In this document: in pieces, positions 33,210 to 42,498 of the stretch
Layout: every line of letters begins with the position of its first letter
Numbering within the stretch: the first letter of the stretch is position 1
Source of the DNA: Acidobacteria bacterium 28-1
GTDB lineage: Bacteria; Acidobacteriota; Blastocatellia; Pyrinomonadales; Pyrinomonadaceae
NCBI GenBank assembly: GCA_002050365.1
Contig: MWYZ01000061.1
Location: 1-46,995, forward strand
Direction of reading: 5' to 3'
DNA: 46,995 nucleotides
The notes under the pieces: generated by a model
Told to the model about the DNA's origin: nothing
Database searches by the model: none
Seen by the model: the letters and a program-made list of their open reading frames with translations, nothing else
Position numbers and translations under genes: made by a program

Positions 33210-33857
33210 ATGAATATTATTTCGGCTGAAATTCAGGATTACGCGGAAAATTTTACATCCGATGAAAACGAGATTTTGCGCGAGCTGCGGCGCAGAACTG
33301 ATTCGGAACGAAACGACCGGCAGATGCTCTCGGGTCTTTATCAGGGTCGTCTGCTTTCAATGTTCAGCCGAATGATTGCGCCACGCCGAATTTTGGAAAT
33401 CGGCACATTTATGGGTTATTCCGCCTTATGTTTGGCAGAAGGTTTAACGCCGGACGGGAAAATTATCACGCTCGATATTGACGAAGAAACAAATCGGACG
33501 GCAAAGGAATTTTGGGCGAGAACCGAATATCAAAACAAAATCGAATCCATTTTGGGAAATGCTTCCGAAATTATTTCGACGCTCGATGAAATTTTTGATT
33601 TAGTTTTTATTGATGCCGATAAGCCGGCTTACGCAAGTTATTACGACGCGGTTTTTCCAAAACTGCGCGTCGGCGGCGTGATTATTGCGGACAATGTTTT
33701 ACGCGACGGAAAGGTTTTGGAAGTTGAAACGAGCGATGATGAAGATACGGTCGCTCTGCACAAATTTAACCGAAAAGTTCAGACAGACGAGCGTGTTTCA
33801 AACGTATTGCTCGCCGTGCGCGACGGTTTGATGGTCGTCAGAAAAGAGCGTGAGTAA
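33210..33857 (+). CDS. Class I SAM-dependent O-methyltransferase (YrrM-like)
   Basis: This protein of 215 aa has the SAM-binding block ILEIGTFMGYSALCLAEGL (about 61-79) and IITLDIDEE. The metal-binding FIDADKPAYASYYDAV (about 131-146) and IIADNVLRDG are typical of cation-dependent O-methyltransferases (catechol or caffeoyl-CoA type). Such enzymes act on catechols and flavones. In this operon it could methylate catechol-like products made by quinone reductases, which is a guess. Gaps are 12 and 22 bp. Confidence 0.87.
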   Translation: MNIISAEIQDYAENFTSDENEILRELRRRTDSERNDRQMLSGLYQGRLLSMFSRMIAPRRILEIGTFMGYSALCLAEGLTPDGKIITLDIDEETNRTAKEFWARTEYQNKIESILGNASEIISTLDEIFDLVFIDADKPAYASYYDAVFPKLRVGGVIIADNVLRDGKVLEVETSDDEDTVALHKFNRKVQTDERVSNVLLAVRDGLMVVRKERE

Positions 33858-33879
33858 TTCAGTATCATTGATTTGAACT

Positions 33880-34896
33880 ATGAATTTAAACAATATTTCC
33901 AACGCGATAAACATTCTGAAATTCGGCATTTTGCTGTTGATAGTTGCCGTTTCATTTATTATTACGCGAAGTTCGATGATTTTGACTCATCCCGAATTGG
34001 CGACTGCGATTACGATTGATTTAATTTTGACGCTTCCGCTCGCTTATCTTTTTTTCATTAAAAAGATAAAAATTTCAAAGTTGACGGTCGTGCCATTGTT
34101 TGTTTTCGGAACAATCTTCGCATCGTTTATTTTGCCCGCAAACAACCAAAATTTTCTTCATTGGATAAAGCTTTTTGCGTTGCCTGTCCTGGAATTGGGA
34201 ATTTTGGGTTACGTTGGTTTCATCTTTTATAAATCGCGTAAGACTTACCAATCGTTGAATCAAAAAAGCACCGATGTGATGGAAATTTTGCGGGAAACAT
34301 TGGCTAAAGAATTTCCGGTAGCGTTGGCGGCAAATGCTCTGACATTTGAAATTGCCGTGTTTTATTATGCTGTCATCGGTTGGAAGGCGAAGCGCGGCGA
34401 AAATACTTTTACATATCACAAAAAAAACGGCGCGGTCGCTCTGCTTTCGATATTCGTTTTTTTGATATTTATTGAAACAACGGTGCTGCATGTTTTATTA
34501 GCCGATTGGAACAATACAATCGCCTGGATTCTGACTATATTCAGCGTTTATTTTTTATTTCAAATCATCGCTCACGGCAAAGCGTTTTTTCAAAGACCGA
34601 TAGAAATTACCGATGAAAAAATCTTTGTTCGATGCGGTTTGCGCGGCGACGCGGTGATAGACGTGAAAAACATCGAAAAAATCGAGATTATCGGTGAAAT
34701 CGACGAAAAGGAAACAGATTCCGTCAAACTTTCTGCATTGGGAAAAATGACACCGCCGAATGTGAAAATATCTGTGCAAAACAAAGCAATTTTGAATGGT
34801 TTTTACGGAATGAAAAAAGAGTTCAAAACAATCTTTTTGACAGTCGATGAAACCGAAAAATTTAAGCAAGCTGTTGAAAATATTTTGGATAAATAA
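33880..34896 (+). CDS. Integral membrane protein with soluble C-terminal domain
   Basis: About eight hydrophobic segments span residues 12-235 (for example ILKFGILLLIVAVSFII, LALPVLELGILGYVGFIF, LLSIFVFLIFIETTVLHVLL). The C-terminal part (about 238-338) is soluble and may be a PH-like fold (EITDEKIFVRCG, NIEKIEIIGEID). I do not recognise the family. It lies inside the operon, with normal spacing on both sides. Confidence 0.7.
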   Translation: MNLNNISNAINILKFGILLLIVAVSFIITRSSMILTHPELATAITIDLILTLPLAYLFFIKKIKISKLTVVPLFVFGTIFASFILPANNQNFLHWIKLFALPVLELGILGYVGFIFYKSRKTYQSLNQKSTDVMEILRETLAKEFPVALAANALTFEIAVFYYAVIGWKAKRGENTFTYHKKNGAVALLSIFVFLIFIETTVLHVLLADWNNTIAWILTIFSVYFLFQIIAHGKAFFQRPIEITDEKIFVRCGLRGDAVIDVKNIEKIEIIGEIDEKETDSVKLSALGKMTPPNVKISVQNKAILNGFYGMKKEFKTIFLTVDETEKFKQAVENILDK

Positions 34897-34923
34897 ACTA
34901 AATAACATTGAGGAGAAAATTTA

Positions 34924-35472
34924 ATGGCAAACGAACTTTATAAAATTCCGGTGAAAACGATTGACGGCACGGAAACAAATTTGAGCGAATACAAAGACAA
35001 AGTTTTGCTCGTCGTCAATGTCGCGTCGAAATGCGGTTTAACCACGCAATATGAAGGTTTAGAAAAACTTTACGAGAGTTACCACGCCAAAGGTTTGGAA
35101 GTTCTAGCGTTTCCCGCCAACAATTTTATGGGACAAGAACCGGGAACTGAAGATGAAATTCAAGAATTTTGTTCGACAAATTTCAATGTACAGTTTCCGC
35201 TGTTTTCGAAACTTTCCGTTAAAGGCGATGACCAACACAAACTTTACAAACATCTGACCGAAACAAAACCCGAAACCGATGTGAACGACGGTGAATTTGA
35301 AGCGAAACTTAAAAGTTACGGCTCAACGCGCTCAACGCCGAACGAAGTTTTGTGGAATTTTGAGAAATTTTTAATCGGAAAAGACGGTGAAGTTGTCGCC
35401 CGTTTTGCGCCTGATGTAACGGCGGAAGATTCGCGTCTGGTTGGACGAGTTGAAGCGGAATTGGCGAAATAA
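34924..35472 (+). CDS. Glutathione peroxidase family protein (Cys type)
   Basis: This thioredoxin-fold peroxidase of 182 aa has the peroxidatic Cys in NVASKCGLT (C37). FPANNFMGQEPG at 63-74 replaces the usual FPCNQF; the tetrad Gln becomes N67. The likely resolving Cys C83 (EFCSTNF) and the W144/N145 pair (LWNFEKF) are present. It should reduce hydroperoxides with thioredoxin as electron donor. The Gln-to-Asn change could weaken or change activity. A ribosome binding site (GAGGAGAAAATT) is upstream, and the next gene starts right after the stop codon. Confidence 0.9.
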   Translation: MANELYKIPVKTIDGTETNLSEYKDKVLLVVNVASKCGLTTQYEGLEKLYESYHAKGLEVLAFPANNFMGQEPGTEDEIQEFCSTNFNVQFPLFSKLSVKGDDQHKLYKHLTETKPETDVNDGEFEAKLKSYGSTRSTPNEVLWNFEKFLIGKDGEVVARFAPDVTAEDSRLVGRVEAELAK

Positions 35473-35952
35473 ATGAGTGAAAATTTATATGTGAAATTCG
35501 GTTTGATTCCGCAGAAAGTTTGGCGCGAGCAAAGCGGTTTGGAGATTTTTCAAAAAATGGTAGCGGGCGAATTTCCGCAAGCGCCAATTGCCGGAACGCT
35601 CGATTTTCGGCTGGCAAAAATCGAAAACGGACGCGCCGAATTTGTCGGCGCACCAAAGGAAAATTATTACAATCCGTTCGGCACAACGCACGGCGGTTAC
35701 ATCGCCACCTTGCTCGATTCGGCGATGGCGTGCGCGGTTCATTCGACGCTTGCCGCCGGGCAAGGTTCAACGAGTTTGGAATTCAAAGTTAATTTCGTGC
35801 GTCCGATTTTTGAACGAATGGGACAACTCAGAGCCATCGGCGAAACGGTCAACGTCGGCAAGCAAGTGGCGACTGCCGAAGGAAAACTGATTGACGGAAA
35901 CGGCAAACTTTACGCGCACGGCACGACGACGTGTTTTATTTTCGATTTATAA
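35473..35952 (+). CDS. PaaI-type hotdog thioesterase
   Basis: A second PaaI-type hotdog protein of 159 aa, with NPFGTTHGGYIATLLDSAMA (about 68-87; catalytic His-Gly-Gly core) and SLEFKVNFVRP downstream. It is distinct from the thioesterase at 20194 and is directly joined to the GPx gene (0 bp gap). Family substrates are aromatic or acyl-CoA thioesters. Confidence 0.85.
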   Translation: MSENLYVKFGLIPQKVWREQSGLEIFQKMVAGEFPQAPIAGTLDFRLAKIENGRAEFVGAPKENYYNPFGTTHGGYIATLLDSAMACAVHSTLAAGQGSTSLEFKVNFVRPIFERMGQLRAIGETVNVGKQVATAEGKLIDGNGKLYAHGTTTCFIFDL

Positions 35953-36006
35953 ACAAAAATGAGAAGACGCTTTAAGAGACATTATCAATGTCGGTTAAAA
36001 CGAAAT

Positions 36007-36389
36007 ATGCCACATTTTATAATTGAATGTTCCAACGACATAATTAAGCAAAAACGCCTGACGAAATTATGCAGGCGGTTTATGAAGTTGCAGAAGCAAC
36101 CGGATTATTTACTGAAAATGATATTAAAGTGCGAATTAATCCCTATACATATTACAAACTAGGAAATACGAAAAAGGATTTTATACATATATTCGGAAAT
36201 ATTATGGAGGGAAGAAACGTCGAGCAAAAAGCAGACCTTTCGAGAAAAATCATCGAAAAACTTAATCAGATGTTTCCCCATATTTCAATTTTGTCTATAA
36301 ATATCAGAGAGTTTGAAAAGGCGACCTATTGCAACAGATCACTGATAAATCCTATGAATGTAAATAAAGACAGGCACTTTAAATTATAA
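36007..36389 (+). CDS. CHMI-type tautomerase (5-carboxymethyl-2-hydroxymuconate isomerase), frameshifted
   Basis: Reading from ATG 36007 gives MPHFIIECSNDIIKQK, with the catalytic Pro directly after Met as in the tautomerase superfamily. The frame then runs into KRLTKLCRR and stops. One extra A in the A5 run at 36050-36054 restores DEIMQAVYEVAEATGL, which continues through the open frame from 36069. The repaired protein has about 127 aa, like HpaF, with INPYTYYKLGN and HIFGNIMEGR. It may act on homoprotocatechuate-like ring-cleavage products or just be tautomerase-like. This is the second poly-A frameshift in the run. Confidence 0.8.
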
Positions 36390-36395
36390 AAAATT

Positions 36396-37295
36396 ATGGA
36401 AAAAAGAAAATTCGGCAAAACTGATATGGAAGTTTCCGTGCTTGGCTTCGGAGGCGCGGAAATCGGTTTTAATCCGCAACAGACTCAGGAAGATGTCAAC
36501 CAGCTTTTAAATTCTGCGCTTGATGCGGGATTAAATTTGATTGACACGGCGGCGGGCTATTTAAAAAGCGAGCAGATGATTGGCGAGGCGGTCGGCAAGC
36601 GCCGCAAGGAATTTTATTTGATTACAAAGTGCGGCGCGTTAGACGGTTTCACGCGGTCGGATTGGTCGGTGAAAGGAATTTTGGCGACGATTGAGACGAG
36701 TCTGCGCGATTTGAAAACCGATTATCTGGACATCGCCCAATTGCACAGTTGCGACAGCGAAATCTTAAAACGCGGCGAGGCAATTGAAGGTTTGCAGCGC
36801 GCACAGGAGAAAGGCTACACGCGCTACATCGGTTATTCGGGCGATAACGAAGATGCGAAATTTGCCGTTGAGATGGACGTTTTCGACTCTCTGCAAACTT
36901 CCGTTTCGATTGCCGACCAAACGCCGATTGACGGCAATATCAAACTTGCGGCGAAAAAAAATATCGGCGTGATTGCCAAACGCCCGATTGCCAACGCCGT
37001 CTGGCGACACGATTCAAAACCGAGCGAGAGTTATCATCATGAGTATTGGGACAGAATCCAAAAATTGAAATTCGATTTTTTGACTAAAAGTTTGGAAGAA
37101 GCAACGGCGACGGCTCTGCGATTTACGCTTTCGATTCCGGGCGTTTTGGTGGCGATTGTCGGCACGACGAAACCGCAGCGCTGGCAGGAAAACGCTCGGT
37201 TTGTGGCAGAAGGGAATTTGTCGAACGAAGAATTTCAAGCGATTCGTGAGCGTTGGCGCGAGGTCGGCGGCGATAATTGGGCTGGGCAAACTTAA
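36396..37295 (+). CDS. Aldo/keto reductase (first of two)
   Basis: This NAD(P)H-dependent carbonyl reductase of 299 aa has the AKR tetrad D50 (LIDTAAGY), Y55, K78 (LITKCG) and H117 (AQLHSCD). The cofactor-binding end has GTTKPQRW. It starts 6 bp after the CHMI gene. Likely substrates are aldehydes, ketones or sugar-derived carbonyls. Confidence 0.9.
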   Translation: MEKRKFGKTDMEVSVLGFGGAEIGFNPQQTQEDVNQLLNSALDAGLNLIDTAAGYLKSEQMIGEAVGKRRKEFYLITKCGALDGFTRSDWSVKGILATIETSLRDLKTDYLDIAQLHSCDSEILKRGEAIEGLQRAQEKGYTRYIGYSGDNEDAKFAVEMDVFDSLQTSVSIADQTPIDGNIKLAAKKNIGVIAKRPIANAVWRHDSKPSESYHHEYWDRIQKLKFDFLTKSLEEATATALRFTLSIPGVLVAIVGTTKPQRWQENARFVAEGNLSNEEFQAIRERWREVGGDNWAGQT

Positions 37296-37370
37296 TAAGA
37301 AAAAACAAATGAAAATCAGATAAAAATAACCATTGGACACATCCATTTAAGTTTTTGAAAAGATAAGATT

Positions 37371-38324
37371 ATGAAAGCAATTAGAATTCACGAATTTGGC
37401 GGCGCGGAAAATCTGCGCGTGGACGAAATCGAAAAACCAACCGCGAGCGCGGACGAGGTTTTAATCAAAACGGTGGCGGCGGGAATAAATTACGCCGATA
37501 CGATGCTCAGGCAAAACAAATATTTTTTTACGCCGCCATTACCGTTCACGCTCGGCTTTGAAGTGGCAGGAACGGTTGAGGCAATCGGCGCAAACGTCCA
37601 AAATTTAAAGGTTGGACAACGAGTTTTGGCGACGGTGCGCAGTGGCGGTTACGCTGAATACGCGGTTGCCGATTGGCGAACGATTGTTCCGATTCCCAGC
37701 GGTTTGGAGTTCGGTAAAGCGACCGCGCTGCTTGTGCAAGGCTTGACCGCACTCGGATTATTGGCGGATTTGAAAAGCGGGCAGACGATTTTGATTCACG
37801 CGGCGGCGGGCGGTGTCGGCTCGCTTCTGGTTCAACTTGCGAAACACAAAGGCGCGAAAGTTTTAGGGACGGCTTCGACAGCGGAGAAACTCGAAAAAAT
37901 TGCCGGATTGGGCGCGGATGTCGGCATCAATTACAGCGAAAGCGATTGGACGGACCAAGTTTTGGCGGCAACCGACGGCAAAGGCGCGGATTTGATAATC
38001 GAAATGGTTGGCGGCGAAATTGGAAAACAAAATTTCAAATGTTTGGCGACGGGCGGCACAATGCTCGTTTATGGCGCGGCGAGCGGCGAGGATTTTCAAA
38101 TCTCCGCGCTCAGTCTTTTGGGCAGAATGCAAGCGGTTAAAGGCTATAATCTGAATCTTGAAACCAGAGGAAATATGGCGGCGTTCACGAAAGAGTTAAT
38201 TTCGAACATCGCGGAAAATCGCCTTCAGGTCATCGTCAACGAATTTCCGCTCGAACGAGCAAAGGAAGCGCACGACGCGCTCGAAGGCAGACGAACGATG
38301 GGTAAAGTCGTGCTGACAGTTTGA
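37371..38324 (+). CDS. Quinone oxidoreductase-like MDR protein
   Basis: This zinc-free MDR reductase of 317 aa has GINYADTMLRQNKYFF, LGFEVAGTVEAIG, and the dinucleotide-binding AAAGGVGSLLVQLAKHKGAK (about 143-162). The C-terminal VNEFPLERAKEAHDALEGR is typical of the QOR type. It likely reduces quinones or alkenals with NADPH. A 75-bp gap precedes it, the largest inside the run up to 45 kb. Confidence 0.88.
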   Translation: MKAIRIHEFGGAENLRVDEIEKPTASADEVLIKTVAAGINYADTMLRQNKYFFTPPLPFTLGFEVAGTVEAIGANVQNLKVGQRVLATVRSGGYAEYAVADWRTIVPIPSGLEFGKATALLVQGLTALGLLADLKSGQTILIHAAAGGVGSLLVQLAKHKGAKVLGTASTAEKLEKIAGLGADVGINYSESDWTDQVLAATDGKGADLIIEMVGGEIGKQNFKCLATGGTMLVYGAASGEDFQISALSLLGRMQAVKGYNLNLETRGNMAAFTKELISNIAENRLQVIVNEFPLERAKEAHDALEGRRTMGKVVLTV

Positions 38325-38346
38325 AAAATCAAAAAAGGAGACGCAA

Positions 38347-38988
38347 ATGAAAATTGGAATTATCGGCGCGGGCAATATCGGCGCGAACGCCGCGAAATTA
38401 TTTGTTAAAGCGGGACACGAAATTGCCATCGCCAACTCGCGCGGCGCGGAAACATTGAAAGATTTAGTCGCCGAACTCGGAGAAAATGCGCAAGCCGTCT
38501 CAATCGAAGAAGCGGCGAAGTTCAGCGAAATTGTTTTTATCTCGATTCCATTCGGCAAATATCAAACGCTGCCGCCAAACGCTTTCGACAGTAAAATCGT
38601 CGTTGATTCAAACAATTATTATCCAGACCGCGACGGCAGTTTTACCGAGCTTGATGAAAATAAAACGACTTCGAGCGAGATGCTCGCTGAGCATCTGCGC
38701 GGGGCGCGAATCGTCAAAGGTTTCAACACGATTTGGTTCGAGCATTTGAAAACGCAGGGCGACATGAGTTTGCCGAGTGAAGAACGCCGCGCAATTTTCA
38801 TTGCGAGCGATGACGCGGAAGCGAAAAAAACGGTGGCGCGATTGATTGAAGAAATTGGTTTCGCGGCGGTTGACACGGGCGATTTGCGCGACGGCGGCGC
38901 AACACAGCAACCGGACACGGCGATTTACAACCGAAACCTAACGGCGAGCGAAGCCCAGGCGATTTTGGGTTCGGAAGGCGGTTACTAA
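38347..38988 (+). CDS. NADPH-dependent F420 reductase-like protein
   Basis: This Rossmann protein of 213 aa has MKIGIIGAGNIGANAAKLF (GxGxxG at 8-13), ANSRG after the second strand (NADP phosphate binding) and GFNTIWFEHL plus DLRDGGA near the end. It matches the Fno/F420:NADP oxidoreductase-like group that is also called NADP oxidoreductase. Whether F420 is used depends on biosynthetic genes that are not in the window. Confidence 0.85.
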   Translation: MKIGIIGAGNIGANAAKLFVKAGHEIAIANSRGAETLKDLVAELGENAQAVSIEEAAKFSEIVFISIPFGKYQTLPPNAFDSKIVVDSNNYYPDRDGSFTELDENKTTSSEMLAEHLRGARIVKGFNTIWFEHLKTQGDMSLPSEERRAIFIASDDAEAKKTVARLIEEIGFAAVDTGDLRDGGATQQPDTAIYNRNLTASEAQAILGSEGGY

Positions 38989-38995
38989 AAGCCGA

Positions 38996-39583
38996 ATGTC
39001 GAAGATAAATAATTTTCAGGATTTTCATCCGCGCAGTCGCAGCGAATGGCGCGAATGGCTAACAGAAAATCACGCGAAACTTACAGGAATTTGGTTCGTC
39101 TATTTTAAGAAACATACGGGCAAGCCGCGTGTAACTTATGACGAAGCGGTCGAAGAAGCATTGTGTTTCGGTTGGATTGACAGCCTGCCGCGCAAGTCTG
39201 ACGGTGAGCGTTCAAAGTTGCTTTTCACCACGCGCAAACCGAAAAGCGTTTGGTCGAAGCCGAATAAACTGCGAGTTGAAAAACTGATTAGAGAGGGTTT
39301 GATGACCGAAGGCGGTTTAGCGAAAATAGAAGCAGCGAAACGAAACGGCTCGTGGAACGCTTTGGACGCAAGCGACAATCTGGAAATTCCGAAGGATTTG
39401 GCAAAAGCGTTTGAAGTAAATAAAACTGCTGAGCAGAATTTTACGGCTTTCAGCGATTCGGTTAAGAGAGGAATTTTATATTGGATTATGAGTGCGAAAC
39501 GCGATGAAACGCGGGCGATGAGAATCGAAAAAACCATTTCGATGGCAAAGCGAAATAAAAGAGCAAATTTCGACAAAGATTAA
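38996..39583 (+). CDS. YdeI/OmpD-associated family protein
   Basis: This 195-aa soluble protein has [29 protein letters not shown], and [15 protein letters not shown], followed by [14 protein letters not shown]. These are the marks of the YdeI/OmpD-associated family, whose biochemical role is not established. The start is 7 bp after the preceding stop. Confidence 0.85.
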   Translation: MSKINNFQDFHPRSRSEWREWLTENHAKLTGIWFVYFKKHTGKPRVTYDEAVEEALCFGWIDSLPRKSDGERSKLLFTTRKPKSVWSKPNKLRVEKLIREGLMTEGGLAKIEAAKRNGSWNALDASDNLEIPKDLAKAFEVNKTAEQNFTAFSDSVKRGILYWIMSAKRDETRAMRIEKTISMAKRNKRANFDKD

Positions 39584-39612
39584 AGCGTTCAAGGGTATTT
39601 AAGGGGTTTGTT

Positions 39613-40635
39613 ATGAGTCAGTTTTCCGACATCTCATTTTCAGTTTTGGATTTGTCGCCGATTAATCAAGGTTCGACGGCGGCGGAATCTTTTCGCAACT
39701 CGTTGTCGCTCGCGCAACACGCCGAATGGTTAGGTTACAAAAGATTTTGGTTGGCGGAACACCATAATATGACGGGCATTGCGAGCGCGGCGACATCGGT
39801 TGTTATCGGCTATATCGCGGCGGGAACGTCAAAGATTCGGGTCGGCGCGGGCGGAATTATGCTGCCGAATCACGCGCCGCTCGTTATTGCCGAGCAATTC
39901 GGAACGCTTGAATCGCTTTATCCGAAGCGGATTGATTTAGGATTGGGACGCGCTCCGGGAAGCGACCAAATGACGGCGCGAGCGTTGCGAAGAACTTTGC
40001 ACACGGACGGCGACGACTTTCCCGAATTACTTGAAGAATTGCGTTTCTTTTTTCGCAAGCCGATTGAAAATCAAAGAGTGCGAGCCGTGCCGGGCGCAGG
40101 TTTGGACGTTCAGATTTGGCTTTTGGGTTCGAGTGGTTTTTCGGCGCGACTCGCCGGTGAATTAGGTTTGCCGTTCGCGTTTGCCGGGCATTTTTCGCCC
40201 GAATATATTTTGCCGGCGCTCGAACTTTACCGGAAAAGTTTTGAGCCTTCAGACGCGCTCGAAAAACCGTATGCAATGCTGGCGATAAACATTATCGCCG
40301 CTGACACAGACAAAGAAGCGTGGCGATTGGCGACGACGCAGTTTCAATCTTTTCTGCGTCTTATTCGCGGAATGCCGGGCGAGATGTCGCCGCCAGTCGA
40401 GACGATGGAAGGACTTTGGACGGTGCAGGAAAAGGATTTGGTTGACGCGCGGCTCGGCGGTTCGATAATCGGCGGCGCAGCGACGGTCAGGAAAAGTTTG
40501 GAAAAAATATTGAGCGAAACGAGAGCCGACGAATTGATAATTAACGCAATGATTTACGACCACGCGGCGCGACTTCATTCTTACGAAATTGTTGCTGACG
40601 TTTGGAAAAGTAAAACTTCGGCGCAATCGGTTTGA
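39613..40635 (+). CDS. LLM-class flavin-dependent oxidoreductase
   Basis: This luciferase-like enzyme of 340 aa has [37 protein letters not shown] (about 43-62), [16 protein letters not shown] and [20 protein letters not shown]. It belongs to the bacterial LLM group close to alkanal monooxygenase-like enzymes and likely uses FMN with an electron donor. The ribosome binding site is weak. Its 3' end is separated from the next start by 19 bp. Confidence 0.88.
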   Translation: MSQFSDISFSVLDLSPINQGSTAAESFRNSLSLAQHAEWLGYKRFWLAEHHNMTGIASAATSVVIGYIAAGTSKIRVGAGGIMLPNHAPLVIAEQFGTLESLYPKRIDLGLGRAPGSDQMTARALRRTLHTDGDDFPELLEELRFFFRKPIENQRVRAVPGAGLDVQIWLLGSSGFSARLAGELGLPFAFAGHFSPEYILPALELYRKSFEPSDALEKPYAMLAINIIAADTDKEAWRLATTQFQSFLRLIRGMPGEMSPPVETMEGLWTVQEKDLVDARLGGSIIGGAATVRKSLEKILSETRADELIINAMIYDHAARLHSYEIVADVWKSKTSAQSV

Positions 40636-40654
40636 TAAAAATAAGGGAGTATTA

Positions 40655-41563
40655 ATGAAAGTATTTTTGACGGGCGCGACCGGCTATATCGGTTCGGTAG
40701 TCGCCGAAAAATTATTGGCAAGAGGACACAAAGTTTTAGGTTTGGCGCGAAACGAAGCGGCGGAAACTAAATTGCGCGAGCGAGGAATCGAACCGCTGCG
40801 CGGTGATTTGAAAGATGTCGAATCGTTAAAGCGCGGTGCGACGGTAACGGATGCCACGATTCACACGGCGTTTATTCACGATTTTTCCGATTATGACGGC
40901 GCGGTACAAACGGAGAACGCGGCGATTGCGGCTTTCGCTGACGCTCTGACGGGAACGAATAAACCGTTTATCGCCACGACCGGCTCAGGATTTTTAGGTG
41001 ATACGCGGGAAGCAACTGCTGACGAATATTTTCCATATGACCGCAATTCGCCGTTTTATTCGCGCGGAGAATCTGAGCAAGACATTCTTAAACTTTCGCA
41101 GAAAGGCATTCGGAGCGTTGTTTTGCGCTTGCCGTTTTTCGTTTACGGGCGCGGCGGAAGCTCGTTCGTGCCGTTTATGATTGGACAGGCGCAAGCGGCG
41201 GGCGCGGCAAATTATGTTGGCGCAGGAAACGAAAGAGTTTCGGCGGTTCACGTCGAAGACGCGGCGGATTTGTATGTTCTTGCGCTCGAAACAAGCACGG
41301 CGAAAAATCTTTATAATGTCTCGGCGGAAATCGCTTCGTTTAAGTCTTTGAACGAAGCGATTGCGCGGCTTTTGGATATTAAATCGAAAGGCATTTCTGC
41401 GGAAGAAGCGCAGAAACAATTCGGCGCGATGTTTGGTTTTTTATCAATCAACAATCAGCTTTCTGCGGAAAAAGCGCAGCGCGAACTTGGCTGGAAAGCA
41501 AAGGCGAATATGACGATTACGGACGACATCGAAAACGGTTCGTATCGAAATTTAACAAATTAA
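40655..41563 (+). CDS. NAD-dependent epimerase/dehydratase-like SDR
   Basis: This extended-SDR protein of 302 aa has GATGYIG at 7-13. The ATG at 40655 has the ribosome binding site AAGGGAG; a TTG at 40589 would overlap the previous gene and lacks one. ATTGSGFLGDTR, PFYSRGESEQDIL and VVLRLPFFVYGRGGSS follow. The usual YxxxK is not clear (SRGESE at its place), so catalytic activity may be atypical. Confidence 0.85.
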   Translation: MKVFLTGATGYIGSVVAEKLLARGHKVLGLARNEAAETKLRERGIEPLRGDLKDVESLKRGATVTDATIHTAFIHDFSDYDGAVQTENAAIAAFADALTGTNKPFIATTGSGFLGDTREATADEYFPYDRNSPFYSRGESEQDILKLSQKGIRSVVLRLPFFVYGRGGSSFVPFMIGQAQAAGAANYVGAGNERVSAVHVEDAADLYVLALETSTAKNLYNVSAEIASFKSLNEAIARLLDIKSKGISAEEAQKQFGAMFGFLSINNQLSAEKAQRELGWKAKANMTITDDIENGSYRNLTN

Positions 41564-41592
41564 GGATTAAAAATAAGGGAAGGAAAAATAAA

Positions 41593-42453
41593 ATGAGCGA
41601 AAAAAAGGTTTGGTTTATTACCGGGTGTTCAACCGGATTCGGGCGAGAGTTAGCGAAATATTTGCTTGAAAATGATTATCGCGTGGTAGTGACGGCGCGT
41701 AATGCGGACAAGGTGCAGGATTTGGTTGAGATTAACAAAGACAACGCGCTGGGAGTTGCTTTGGATGTGACGAATAACGCGCAAGTCAAAGAAGCGGTGG
41801 CGCAAGCCGAAGCGCATTTCGGTGCGATTGACGTTTTAGTCAATAATGCCGGATTTGGTTATTTCGGTGCTATTGAAGAAAGCGACGAGCGGGAAGTTCG
41901 TGCGATGTTTGAAACAAATTTTTGGGGTTTGGCAGAAATGACACGCGCCGTTTTGCCGAAAATGCGCGAGCGACACATCGGTTCTATCGTTAATATTTCG
42001 TCAATCGGCGGCTTCGTCGGTTTTCCAAGCGTCGGTTATTACAACGCGACAAAATTTGCGGTCAACGGTTTTTCAGAAGCGTTAAAAAAAGAAGTTGAAC
42101 CACTGGGAATAAAAGTTGTGCTTGTTCAGCCAAGCGGTTTTCGCACCGATTGGGCGGGTCGTTCGGCAAATGACGCGACCAACAAGATTGACGATTATGC
42201 CGAAACTGCCGGAGCAAATCAAACGTCTATTTGCAACTACAGCGGCAATCAGCCGGGCGATCCGGTTCGCGCCGCCAAAGCAATCGTTGAAGCGGTCGAA
42301 GCAGAAAATCCGCCGTTCAACTTACTTTTGGGACGCGCCGCGCTCAAAAACGCCCGCTTAAAGCTCGACGATTTAAAACGAGATTTTGACACTTGGGCAG
42401 AAACGACGGAAGGCGCGGATTTTCCCGAAACAGAAACTGCACGGGCGAAATAA
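41593..42453 (+). CDS. SDR oxidoreductase
   Basis: This classical short-chain dehydrogenase of 286 aa has TGCSTGFG at 10-17, NNAG at 84-87, S137 in NISSIGG and YNATK with Y150 and K154. A 30-residue C-terminal extension (LKDDLKRDF-like) is common in this subgroup. Substrate unknown. The ribosome binding site is GGGAAGGAAAA. The 45-bp gap before the next gene holds nothing notable. Confidence 0.9.
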   Translation: MSEKKVWFITGCSTGFGRELAKYLLENDYRVVVTARNADKVQDLVEINKDNALGVALDVTNNAQVKEAVAQAEAHFGAIDVLVNNAGFGYFGAIEESDEREVRAMFETNFWGLAEMTRAVLPKMRERHIGSIVNISSIGGFVGFPSVGYYNATKFAVNGFSEALKKEVEPLGIKVVLVQPSGFRTDWAGRSANDATNKIDDYAETAGANQTSICNYSGNQPGDPVRAAKAIVEAVEAENPPFNLLLGRAALKNARLKLDDLKRDFDTWAETTEGADFPETETARAK

Positions 42454-42498
42454 ATTGAAAAACTGTCAGGCGATTTGCTCGCACGACTTTTGAAACGG

